This document shows positions 35,844 through 46,108 of a stretch of DNA of 64,000 bases, piece by piece; the first letter of the stretch is position 1; every line of letters starts with the position of its first letter. This stretch comes from Mesorhabditis belari. Its lineage: Eukaryota > Nematoda > Chromadorea > Rhabditida > Rhabditidae. Made by a program: the position numbers and the translations under genes. The notes under the pieces are model-generated. The model saw nothing but the letters and a program-made list of their open reading frames with translations. It did no database searches and was not told the DNA's origin. The stretch is from contig CAUEEP010000909.1 in assembly GCA_958450365.1 (NCBI GenBank), positions 1,172,001 to 1,236,000 on the forward strand, given 5' to 3'.

Positions 35844-37146
35844 ATGCTCTTATTCATTTGTTTCCTATTTTTTTCGACGACTTTGAGTGAAACGGTGAGT
35901 GTTCCAGCTCGCGGTAACATTGATTTGATAAAGATTTAAGATTTATTTGATCTGTTAAAGTATCCGTAAACAATGGATATGATCACATAGTATTAGGCTG
36001 TCCGAGAAGGCTTAGGACATTTTAGAAATCTGTTTAGAAATGAAAATTTCATCAATTGGCCTAGAGTTTTCCCTGAATAGATGTTGCTTATACACTTTTC
36101 TATCTTTTTATGCCAATCTAAATCCGTTTCCAAGTAAATTCGAGCGCACAAAATCATTTTCAATAAAAGAAAAAGGTGAAAAATTTGATAGTTCGATAAA
36201 AGGTGATATAAAGGAATTGGCGGAACGAATTGTTTTAAAAATTTGGCTAAAAACCTAACTTTTTGTGCCCATTCTTTATTTATTGACGCCAACAAAGGTT
36301 TCTTTAGACCAAAGTGCCTAAATCGTGTCATCGTGTCATCGTGTCATCGAGTCGTGGCTCTTTTTAACTGCCCAAGTTCGAACTCCGAAGAAAACGCTAG
36401 AAACAAAGCATTTCTTAAGATTTCAACGATGCTTTATAGAAAAATAGTAGGCCTTTTTAATGGAGCAAACCTCGAATCGGTGAATTCATTCTTTCTAACC
36501 AGCTTTTTAAATGAATGTCCAAAGACTTATCGGCAAAAATACAAGTTTTATCTTCTTAAGCTTAAAATCATTTTTAGCCTGGCAATCCTCGTGCAAGATG
36601 CTTTCTCCCAGGAGATTCCGGTGGTTGTGGGTGAGTTGGAGACAACAGTAGAACCAGTTCTTTAGTTAGAAAGGGTAGAACATTCTTTTTTAGCAAGAGT
36701 TGCCAAAGCTTGGCTCATTGACTTGCTATAGGAAAGATCCCAGAACTGGGTCTGGCTTTTATCTGGCCCTGACAGGCTTGGTCCACAGAAGTGACTCCTG
36801 GAATAACCATTATTAAGCTCTCGTGCTTGTTGCCAGACTTGTGTTTGGCATCAGAATATTAGTTCTAGAAAACGGACATAAAATAGAGTATTTAGTTGCT
36901 CTTTTCAGTGCCAACATCACCCACTTCTACTACAACCAAGAACGGCAATTGTGCCTGAAATTGTTCTACACTGGTTGTGGAGGAAATGCAAACAATTTCG
37001 ATGAATTGCACGATTGCATCACTTTGTGCCATGGAGCAGAAATGACTTTGGGCAGTGAACCGCCAACAACTTTCCCTTCAACCATCGATCCATCAACCAA
37101 TCCACCAATGGAACCTCCGATCAATTCAAATGTTCAAACGACATAA
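35844..37146 (+). CDS. Kunitz-domain secreted protein, copy 2 (intact)
   Basis: Exons 35844-35894, 36578-36630 and 36909-37146 give 113 aa. Signal peptide MLLFICFLFFSTTLSET, one Kunitz/BPTI domain, and a Pro/Thr-rich tail (SEPPTTFPSTIDPS). The six cysteines have the canonical spacing C-x8-C-x15-C-x7-C-x12-C-x3-C, and GCGGNANNF matches the family. The residue after the second cysteine (the usual P1 position) is Gly rather than Lys/Arg, so trypsin-type inhibition is doubtful. Extracellular by signal peptide. The target is unknown. Intron 1 contains a deleted mariner (35991-36543). Confidence 0.88.
35991..36543 (-). mobile_element. Internally deleted mariner-like element in Kunitz-2 intron
   Basis: Counterpart of 20996-21538: TTAGGCTGTCCGAGAAGGCT at the left and GTCCAAAGACTTATCGGCA at the right. 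The minus frame 36331-35993 ends DLDWHKKIEKCISNIYSGKT, like a mariner C-terminus. Confidence 0.5.
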
Positions 37147-38046
37147 TCCTCACCGCAAACTACTGTAAAAAGCAAGAAATCAATGTTACATGAATGAATT
37201 CTAACCGCAAGACTCATTCATCTTTATTTACATTGTAATGACGTTCAATTGCGATGCACAATTTTAATTTTAGTTTGTTAGAATAAGCTTGGCCATTCAG
37301 CACTTGAGCTATTTTGAGTCGGCAAAGTAGTTCTATTTTGATCTTTCGAAGCATTTTGACTCGCAAACCGTCTGCTATTTTGCTCTGGTCCAAATTTAGA
37401 TCAAGGACTCTAATTTTAGAAACTTTTATGCTAGATGGAATAATGTTCACAAATCAGCCTTTAAATATCCGTTTGGATGACCAAGGTTTCATCCATAAAC
37501 AGCAAATGCGCAAGTACTCATTCCAAGGCTTATAAAATGAGTTGTAGATCTTCAATCGGGAAACTTTTAGTAGATAAATATAGCCAAGATTAAGGGCTTC
37601 AATATTTTTATAACATTTGACACATTAGGGTTGAACTAGATGGTTGGGAGCTAATCAACCAAAAAGAAGTCGTCGTAAATACGGAGCACCAAGTATTAAT
37701 GAACCGTAAAATTATAAAGCTGATCTTTAAACTATCCTTAAGGTTCTAAATTCTGTTTAAATAGCTTGTCTAATATTATAGAAAAAATTTGATAATGTTT
37801 GTGTTGACGAAGCGTCAATCCTTTGTGTACTTGTATCACGAGCGGGCCTTATGCTGAATATTGCATGCTCTTGTTATATTGTGAGCGTTTTTGGGAAACC
37901 CGTTTAACCTTTTATTCTATTCGGCTTCTGAAACAAAATCGTCCCCAATGATAAGATTGAAGCCGGTCACGCCCCGAACTATTGAATTCGGCCTATTCAG
38001 CCTTCTGGCACTTCTTCAAAACAACAACTGGCTTACCGTATTCTCT
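37147..38046. other. Unit 2 right end and a second repeat
   Basis: 37230-37855 is Kunitz downstream spacer shared with 22010-22640 and, inverted, 44640-45233. Beyond about 37860 the sequence departs from the duplication unit and instead matches 44475-44640 inverted (TTCGGCCTATTCAGCCTTCT, AAACAACAACTGGCTTACCG). No gene. Frames here belong to the repeat. Confidence 0.5.
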
Positions 38047-38643
38047 CTAATCCAGCAGATCCAATCTTCTTCGCCGCTCTGCAACAGCTTTCAACACAGC
38101 TTCCAATATTACTCCTTCATTGAGAACCATTTCATATCTGACAAACTGGTCCAGAGTCTTCTTGGCCTTTTCGATAGTTCGTTGTGAGCCAATGGTTACC
38201 CCTTGGTTTGACTGAAGAAAATGGTTTACAGATAATAGTCCTTTATTTGATAGATTGGCACTTTTTTTCATACCGAGCATAGCTTCTGGAGTTGGAGGAG
38301 TTGGTGATTTGGTTTGAATATGTGATGTTGAAGCGACAGAATCATCATCTTTTTGCTTTGCTTTTGCCACATAGACGGCGTTTTCACGATTTTGCTCGGC
38401 TCTTTTCTTTTCATTATCTTTCAAAATCCTTGCCTCCAGTGCTCCTTTCAAATGTGCTTTCCTGTCGAATTCTTTTTCTTTTTGTTGATTGTCTGCGGAT
38501 CGCGATGACCTTTCTTCTTTTGATTGCACAGGATTTCCAGGAACTTTCCCACTTCGTAATCCGTGCATGTTGTTTTGATTCGTTTGGCGTCCATGTTCCA
38601 AGTTGCCACTTCCAGACTTTTTTGCCTCTGATGATCGTCCCAT
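38047..38643 (-). CDS. Hypothetical basic, low-complexity protein
   Basis: A single open frame of 198 aa from ATG 38643 to stop 38047. The ATG follows directly behind an acceptor-like TTATAATTTGCAG, so I prefer it to the upstream in-frame ATG at 38721. It is rich in Lys, Arg, Glu, Asn and Ser, with a charged helical middle (KEKEFDRKAHLKGALEAR, KDNEKKRAEQNREN) and an amphipathic C-terminal helix (TLDQFVRYEMVLNEGVILE, then AVAERRRRLDLL). No signal peptide. I do not recognise it. It sits between two repeat breakpoints, so it may belong to a mobile element rather than a host gene. Confidence 0.4.
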   Translation of the reverse strand: MGRSSEAKKSGSGNLEHGRQTNQNNMHGLRSGKVPGNPVQSKEERSSRSADNQQKEKEFDRKAHLKGALEARILKDNEKKRAEQNRENAVYVAKAKQKDDDSVASTSHIQTKSPTPPTPEAMLGMKKSANLSNKGLLSVNHFLQSNQGVTIGSQRTIEKAKKTLDQFVRYEMVLNEGVILEAVLKAVAERRRRLDLLD

Positions 38644-39477
38644 CTGCAAATTATAACTTTTGTTTTGAAAATGTCGGAAATACAAATGTAATAAGAAAAA
38701 TAATAATACGCTAATAATCAAAAAACAAATAATCGGAAAGCAAAATTGTCTGTAACTAAATGATTTTCTCCTGCGATTGACATTTTACCAACATCAAAGG
38801 TGCGCGCGGACCATGTAATCGCGCACTTCTAAAAAACCTAGGCTTCAGAGCTCGCGTTTCCATTGACCAAAACACAAAATTAAAAAACAGTCCCCGATTA
38901 ACTTTTTGGGTAGAATTCAGAAATTTGCTTTTTGAGCTTAGTTTATCAGCTAGATTTTCGTGAAAAAAAATTATTTTGACTTTTCGGCGCAGAATATTGA
39001 AGAAATTTCATGGGAAAATAGAATTCCACAAAAATTCAATTCAGTATTCTGAAAGAGCGTGATAAGAGCTATTGAATGACATATAACACTTTATGGTTCG
39101 ATGAAATATGAAATTTCACGAACATCAAAGTCGCCGCCTTTAATTCTGAAATTTTGGATGATAGTTTTTGGATTATTTTGTTTTTTCCGTTCATTTTTAG
39201 GCCTAACTTAAAACTTGTAGTGTTTGAATTTTTGATTTAAGGAAAAAAAAATTGCACTGGGGTGTAATCGATGTGCGTTGTCATGTTGAAGATGGAATTG
39301 GCGATCATCTGAATAAGTAAATAAACTATTTTTTTCAAGCTAACGGTTAGAAAAGAGCTGGTTACGATTTAGTTTTTATCAATTTTAAGGCTCAAACCTC
39401 TAACCCATAATTAAGCTTTGGGATTGTACAGCAATAGCTAACCAAAATTACACTTTCGTGTAAAAACTGGTATTCAA
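38644..39477. other. Intergenic, no gene seen
   Basis: AT-rich, with a short GC-rich patch near 38800 (GGTGCGCGCGGACCATG, AATCGCGCACTTCT). No consistent exon signals. Confidence 0.4.
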
Positions 39478-40400
39478 AACGTTTGCAAGTTCAAAAATGA
39501 TTTGAATCACCTGCAGCAATGTGATTGATCACGCATTTCCCATCAGTTGGACATTTTGATGTCGAAGCCACCGAAGTGGTGGCGCGCATGAAGAAAACTT
39601 TACAACTACTAAAAGTAACTACTTTCGGGAGCAGATTTGATATTTATGTTGGTAAATGTTTGTTTGTCTGTTTGACCTCAAGATTTCGCTTCACGAGTCT
39701 TTTTAAATCACCTTTAATGAGAGAGTGAAAGTCTCCACCATGGCCGACTGGCTAAGAGCTTCGGTGAGCGCAAACGCAGAGTTTGATACTCGCGCAATCA
39801 GATAAAACGCAAAAACTGTTTTTTCTAGACAAACAAACTTCAAACGGATTTCAATCAAAAATTTGAACCCATTACTCACAAAGGATCTAGATATTCGGAA
39901 TCAACGAAAAATTTGCTACAAAATAGCCTAGGTCGCACTTTGAAGCTCGGTGGTAAACTTGGAAACTTGGTAACTTGGTGGTGCCAGGGGCATTGCTGTG
40001 TATTGTTTGTACCACATTATTCGTGTAAATTTATATATTTTTATATTTAGCTAGGGTCTCAGAGATGGAGAACAATCAGACTTCACTTTTTCATCAGATT
40101 CAACAACTTTTTTTGTTTTTTTTTCAATAAATTTAAAATTTAAAGGATCTCATTGCTATTTTAGGGGAAATGCGAAAGAATTATGCTAATCTTCACATAA
40201 ATTTTCAATGAGCAAATTGATTGGGGAAAACGAGGGGATTTATGAGGCAAAAGCTGGAATTCCAGCTGGATTTTCCCTGGTTACTAGTAATGAAATCTAT
40301 TTTGGGTATTTTGCTAGTTAGGTATTACAAATTGATCGACTTGTTTCCTTGTAATCTTATCGCTCATATAGATTTAAACTCTTGAAACCTCTCTTGAAAT
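39478..40400 (-). pseudogene. NHR gene fragment, inverted copy
   Basis: Minus-strand DBD exon 2 at 39608-39511 is perfectly framed (98 nt, SCKVFFM ... KCPTDGKCVI) and keeps its acceptor and donor. DBD exon 1 has been deleted: the intron sequence runs straight into the pyrimidine-rich 5' region at about 40393. Exon 3 and everything downstream are absent (left breakpoint about 39478). Confidence 0.7.
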
Positions 40401-40789
40401 GGAGATGAGTTTTCTCAGTAAAAACTTTTCTTATAATGATGTATAAGTTTAGGTGTGTTGAAATTTGAATCAAGAAACTCTTCAAGTCAAATTTTATCTT
40501 TGAAATCGAAGCGTTTTTTCAATATTTCTTGCACATATTTGGTGATGAACTGGAACTGGTTCAACAGACTGATATCATGGAATGTAAAGGCTATTATTAT
40601 AAGTTAAGTGAAAGATAATAATCAACTACATAGCTAGTTTTGAGTGCGACCTAATGGGAGAAAAATGAGCAAACATTGGCCGACCAATACTTTTTTCCAC
40701 CACTGCAATAGTCCAATCAATGTGTTTAACAGCCGATAAATCAACTAATCATTAATTTCTGGTCACAAGTGTGACAGCCAGCTTTGTCT

Positions 40790-41290
40790 AGCCTCCCAAC
40801 TTTCGAAATTTGAATCGGTGTTTGAAAAAGAAACCTGGAGAAAATAAACCAACAAGAAGTAGTTCTGCATCTCGACAGTAGTTCACTTCCTTCAACACAG
40901 ATCTATTTTCGAGTAGCTTATTTCGCGCTTTCATAATGAGGTGATTTAAGAATAGAAACGTTATTGTCTAGTTTTGTGAAATGAGAATAGTTTTTGACCA
41001 CAAAACCCCACCTGTCTTTCTAAAAAGCTCCCAACGCAAATCTCTTTGTAGGGCGAAGCGGTGAAGACCACGCTGACCAACGCGAAAATTGAGCGACCCA
41101 TGATTGCAATGGCTTTCTTGTACAGAAACCCGACTAGCTTCTCGGATTGAAGTGTGGAGTGGTGAACTGAAACTCGGAGATGCTTAGATACGTTTAATTG
41201 CATTGTGAGCCTTTGTAAATAGTTGACAGCTGACGGGTTCCAATGATAACGATCAGTAAGCTTATTGCCATCAGCTAAACTCGGATTTTA
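40790..41290 (-). pseudogene. Srh-like chemoreceptor remnant, inverted copy
   Basis: The minus frame at about 41203-40961 encodes LVGFLYKKAIAIMGRSIFA and SVVFTASPYKEIC without the stop seen in copy 1. The transmembrane exon, however, is largely deleted, leaving only the S-K-like loop region around 40840-40930. Confidence 0.5.
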
Positions 41291-41454
41291 GGAAGAATAG
41301 TTGACTCTTCGCTGGAATTCGAACATTTTGAATGGGGATTTATGGTTGAGATGGAAATCTGCCTCAATAAATATTCTTTATTCGGTTTATTCGCAAAATG
41401 CATCAAAACAATTATTCATTAGAAGTTTGCCATATAATCTTGTATTCGGATCTC

Positions 41455-43035
41455 CTAGGCATCAGGGGTCTCGTTGAGGGTTTGAATCAATTGCTAAACA
41501 AATTAAATTAAATTCTCTTTAAAACCCCAATCAACTCACCTTGACTTCACCATCGAATCTGCGCAAATGAGGCAAGTAATTCTCAGCGGACAACTCAAAA
41601 TTGGACTTAATTTTTCTAAACAACAAATATTTCGTTTCGAAATCTGAAAACTTACGTGAATGACTTGTGTTTCTCCTGTAAATCGGCAAAATTTGGAGCG
41701 CCCTTGAGAGTTTCTTCTTTCGAAAGCAATTCCTAAAGAAATATCGACTTCAATCGGTTTTATTTGATAAAAGTGCCGTCTCAAAGATGTCAATGCCCTC
41801 AAGAAGGCCCTTGTGTAGTTCAGGAACCAAATCCTTGTACGTCTTGATGACATTTCTTGACTCTTGTTGAAGTTCCATCAACATTTGGTTAGCCTAAACA
41901 CATGAAATTAATATAGTACGCCTTTCAATTCCAAACTAGCAAAACTGATAACAAGATGCAAAAGATACCTGTTTTTCCAATAAAGGAATGGCCCCATGTG
42001 GACGATGTTTTTTGTAAGCACAAGCGCCACAAATCTATAAATAAAAAAGAGCTTAATCAATATTAACAATAGCTTACTTCAAAACCACATTCACCGCAAT
42101 AAAACATTTCGTCGACAATACCCTAAAATACTTCTATAGAAATCAATTTAAGTAGGCATACCTTTTTGCGGCATTCGTTGCAGCTACATTCATCTTTGAC
42201 ATTTCTCGCAGCATTCATCATTGCCTCCATTTGTCGAGTCATTTCGGGCAGCTCATTTAGAAAGTCTAAAGAAAAATTAGTGAATGTAAAATGAATTCAT
42301 CTACCATGAAATCGATCTTTCTGTTTGTTGACAGCAGCGTACATATCATATGTTTCTGTACAAGTTGGACATTTGATTTCGTAGAGACTTGAATCCACAG
42401 AAGATTTCTGACGTGTCTTCAAATAGCATTCCGTGCAAATGATATGCCCACATCCAAGAGCAAACGATTTCTTTGCCTCAATTTGATTTGAATCTAAACC
42501 AAGATTTTTTAAAGCAAGTCATCAAACTTACATTCATCCAGACAAATTTGACACTCCGGAATTTTGAAAGGCTAAAAGAATCACTATAATTTGTAAATCC
42601 CAAATCCAACCTTCACAAGCAAATATCCCATTGGAGTAAACACCAAAGCGCTTTTTTGGGACAAAACATCTAAAACAATTCGATTGATTACTCAGCTTTT
42701 ACTCTAAACAAAAATCAAAATAAAACTCACCAATCAAAAAGTAGGCAAAGTTTTCGCTGTAGAAACAGTCACTATCTCCACATTGATGATTTCTCTTTTC
42801 TTGTTCCAACGTCTTCTCTTGCTCGAAACATTCATTGCACATGGCCAATCCACAATACAAATGACGTGGAGATCGACGTTGATTAGCAACTCGAGCAACT
42901 AAAAGATTGGCAAATCAAACAAAACCACTTTGTTTACGCTTTAAAATCTAGATTATTTCGAAATCCATAACTGAAAAGCAAAAACTTACACGGTTTCTTG
43001 CAGACAATGCAGTTGAGCGATTCAAACACCCTCAT
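41455..43035 (-). CDS. RING/B-box (TRIM-like) protein copy D, inverted
   Basis: Start ATG 43035 (three bases after a TTTAG acceptor), stop TAG 41457-41455, about 341 aa in twelve exons parallel to copies B and C. N-terminal cluster CIVCKKP with CGLAMCNEC. RING CQIC ... LGCGHIICTEC ... CPTC. B-box-like CNECRKK ... FYCGECGFEICGACAYKKHRPH. The exon 1 donor is the strong GTAAGT. Intron 9 starts GC (41776-41775) as in A and B. It ends shortly after QLIQTLNETPDA. No disruption seen. Confidence 0.82.
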
Positions 43036-44109
43036 TTCCTAAAAAGAAAGCATTAGAATTATTGATCAATCAACAAAAAAATGAACGCAAGAAAGAAATC
43101 GAATCGAGAGTTTGTGTGTTGAGGGTGGTAAGAGAGAATATTTTTAACTCTACCTAAACTTTTAACGAACTTTTAAATGCTTTTCCAAAATAATATAAAC
43201 ACGGGTCTTCTTGAAAGCTTTTTGAAAGCGACTGCTCGAAAGTTAACCGCCTTCTTTCTCTTTTCCTATTTGATTGAATATGTTGAGATTAAAGTCTAAA
43301 CCATAAGATATTCAGAGAGCAGATACCGTAAAGGGTTTAATAGGAGCACGCCCTATAGGAGCGTCGCGTAGTCTAAGTTTACTCTCAAACAAGCGCTCAT
43401 ATCGTTGTTTCTGCGCGCTTAGGTATCAAATTAACAATATAACACATATTTTTAGCATTAACCAGCGCTTAGAACAAAATGATTGAAAAATGATGAAAAA
43501 TCGGTTTTTTTAGAGATATCAGAGAACTCACAGATAACTTTGTGATTTGTACTCTACTCCTAAGTTCTTTTATCAGTGTGCATAAGAAATATCATGATGC
43601 GTATCATAAAAAGTATTTGAAAAATAGGTGCTCTTAGTTAATGTAACGTGATCGTCTCAAATTGGGCTCCATAAATGTTAGAAAGATTGGCTTGGTGGGA
43701 CTGAAATATCTTGGCTTGTTATGAGTCTTATTTTGTACCAAATTTGCAATTTAGTAATTGTCAAGCTCAGGTTCTTTTACGAATTTTCTATTTCCCTCTA
43801 CCCAAATGCGGTTGTTTGATCCGAAAAGCGATGAAAAACACACAGTACAATCACCATATTTTTGCCTTAAAAAGCCAAAGGAAAGACGGCGTGGGGCGAC
43901 TATTTGTCTCTTCGACGATTCAGCAGTCTTGAATTCGATACATTGGTACTTAATTTTGAATTTTATCCATTCTAATAAAGGAAACGATCTCTCATCAACA
44001 CACTTTATCAGAAATTCTACTCAATTCTCTCATCAATGGCAATACTCTGTACATTTACGTCCATATCTTGAATTGATTTGCCCACTTATCTCCACAATCA
44101 TTCCACTCA
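43036..44109. other. Inverted duplicated flank with M2 arm
   Basis: 43320-43480 is an M2 repeat arm in reverse orientation. 43775-43850 mirrors 4990-5060. The open frames at 43711-44117 have no recognisable motif and overlap the duplicated spacer, so they are not called as genes. Confidence 0.45.
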
Positions 44110-44310
44110 AACTCTAGACAATGTCTCGTGATTGGATCATAGTAGCAGCACTGATCGTGATCCGGTTCAATCTCTGGGCGTCGGTCAGGGTATGAGGTAT
44201 CCAACTCCCCAATTTCGATGTAAACCCAAGCGCGTGTAGATGCCTGACTACCGTGGATTGATCAACCTTTAGGTGCTCTGCTAATTCGCATGAAGTACCG
44301 TATTCTCTGT
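44110..44310 (-). mobile_element. Tc1/mariner transposase fragment (N-terminal HTH)
   Basis: Read on the minus strand, about 44310-44112 encodes REYGTSCELAEHLKVDQST, then VVRHLHALGFTSKLGSWIPH and TLTDAQRLNRITISAA. This is the second helix-turn-helix of mariner-type transposases. No catalytic domain and no clear TIRs, so an isolated relic. Confidence 0.75.
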
Positions 44311-45239
44311 GACCCCACCGCCGGTGATGTATTTTACGGTTTCAAGTTTCGAGAGCTCAACACTCTAACCCCACAAGATACGAGTACATTTTCGACAAGA
44401 TAGGTTCTGCTAAGCGGTTTTCGAGATTTCGAACAATTTAGGCAACGCTCAGGGTGCACTACTATTAGAGAGAATACGGTAAGCCGGTTGTTGTTTTGAA
44501 GAAGTGCCAGAAGGCTGACTAGGCCGAATTCAATAGTTCGGGGTGGGACCGCCTTCAATCTTATTATTGGGGACGATTTTGTTTCAGAAGCGGAATAGAA
44601 TAAAAGGTTAAACGGGTTTCCCCAAAACTCTCACAATATAACAACAAGAACAATTCTTTCTATAATATTAAACCTACTATCTAAACAGAATTTGGAACCT
44701 TAAGGATAGTTTAAAGATTAAATTTATAATTTTACGGTTTATTAATACAGGGTGCTCAGTATTTACGGCGACTTCTTTTGGTTGATTAGCTCCTAAGCAT
44801 CAACTTCAACCCTAATGTGTTAAGTGTTATAAAAATATTGAAGCCCTTAATCTTGGCCATATTTATCTATTAAAAGTTTCCCGATTGAAGATCTACAACT
44901 CATTTTATAAGCCTTCGGATGAGTACTTGCGCATTTGCTGTTTATGGATAAAACCTTGGTCATCCAAACGGATATTTAAAGGCTGATTTGTGAACATTAT
45001 TCCATCTAGCATAAAAGTTTCTAAAATTAGAGTCCTTGATCTAAATTTGGACCAGAGCAAAATAGCAGACGGTTTGCGAGTCAAAATGCTTCGAAAGATC
45101 AAAATAGACCTACTTTGCCGACTCAAAATAGCTCAAGTGCTGAATAGCCAAGTTTGTTGTTGGCCAAGTTTATTCTAACAAACTAAAATTAAAATTGTGC
45201 ATCACAATTGAACGTCATTTTGCTTTTGCTCAAAACTGG
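44311..45239. repeat. Inverted duplicated Kunitz-downstream spacer and linked repeat
   Basis: 44640-45233 is the reverse complement of 22010-22640, and its edge (CATTTTGCTTTTGCTC) matches the breakpoint inside Kunitz copy 1, so this piece derives from unit 1 or its relative. 44475-44640 matches 37860-38046 inverted. No gene. Confidence 0.6.
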
Positions 45240-45625
45240 TCTTGTTGCTCCAGCAACGTCTAAACTACAAACCTGAATCATCAAATCCGCAGGATTTCTG
45301 GAATTGATAGTACTTGATAATAGCTGGCTAGCTTTAACAGGGTTGCTTTCTTTAGCTATTCGTTACCTGAGCTCCAGCACGATCAAGCACGCTGAGGTAC
45401 ACGTTGGTCTGAAATATTGAAATAGCAAGTTGGGATAACAGCCTTGTTAAGGGTCATTGGTGCCTGCTTGCCATACTAGTCTGTGATCAATTTGAAGCTA
45501 AGATTACAAAGCTCGTTCAACCAAAAACCCACTCCATTGGAAGGAAAGAGTCCGTTGGTGAGCCCTGAGATTCCATTCAATTCAGAGAATTCATTGATGC
45601 CATTAAGCCCGTTAAGTCTAAAAAG
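45240..45625 (-). pseudogene. Fragment of the Gly-Ile/Leu-Asn repeat gene
   Basis: Parallels 51690-52020. The block with AGCTGGCTAGCTTTAACAG and TTCGTTACCTGAGCTCCAGC matches the INVCLSVLDCAGAQ exon region, and about 45530-45620 matches the 3' end of the repeat exon (GTCCGTTGGTGAGCCCTGAG). The repeat region is cut after a few triplets and the last Cys exon is missing, so the fragment is not functional. Confidence 0.7.
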
Positions 45626-46108
45626 ATCTAATTAGAACAACTGAATAAATACACAAAAATGGAACGTCAATAAACAGGAAAATGTCTTAGAGTGTTTTAG
45701 TTTTATTTCCTCTCGGCTTTTTTTAAGACCGGCCTAACGAAAATTCCATTTATTTGCTTGTAATCGATCGATTGACACGATTCGGCTTATCTTTTCATGA
45801 AAAGTTTCGGTTTTTTTGGTTATGCTCTTAGTAAAAGCTTTTCCAATTAACAAAATGTTCAGTTTGGAAGGATTACTTTCTCTAAAACTTTGAGAATTCC
45901 TGCATAACTTTACTCTGACTCAATAGTGTTATTTTTTAATATCAAGAAAGATTTTTACGTTCACTAATGTGCAAAAAGAAGAGCAAGGTCATTGGTTTTC
46001 TTTCTTTTTTTCTGGCAAAACCGTGTGTTTTCTTTCTCTTTCCACGATTCAGCCACGCTATTTTTCAAAAAAAATCAGTATACTTTTCAAATTTTCCAGC
46101 TGTTTTCA
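45626..46108. other. Intergenic, GST upstream region
   Basis: No gene. The stretch ending TTTTCCAG at 46099, nine bases before ATG 46109, is a likely trans-splice acceptor. GATTGACACGATTCGG and a short A/T-rich promoter region precede it. Confidence 0.4.

Larger units (their letters stand above)
23036..37855 (+). repeat. Segmental duplication unit 2
   Basis: Order: RING C, short chemoreceptor remnant, NHR-2 with mariner, secreted-2, Kunitz-2, spacer. It shares all older insertions (pogo-like, hairpin, M1 MITEs, Kunitz mariner) with unit 1 at the same sites. Confidence 0.85.
39478..43500 (-). repeat. Inverted partial duplication unit
   Basis: Minus-strand order from right to left: M2 arm, RING D, chemoreceptor remnant, NHR fragment lacking exon 1 and everything after DBD exon 2. 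Together with 44640-45233 (inverted Kunitz spacer) it mirrors the junction of units 1 and 2. Confidence 0.82.

Noticed and set aside
37891..38187. 98-aa + frame sharing sequence with 44334-44558
   Set aside because: Part of a repeat present in both orientations; no domain and frames differ at the ends.
43711..44117. 73- and 119-aa + frames
   Set aside because: Overlap duplicated spacer that is non-coding at the 4980-5060 counterpart, and show no recognisable protein motif.
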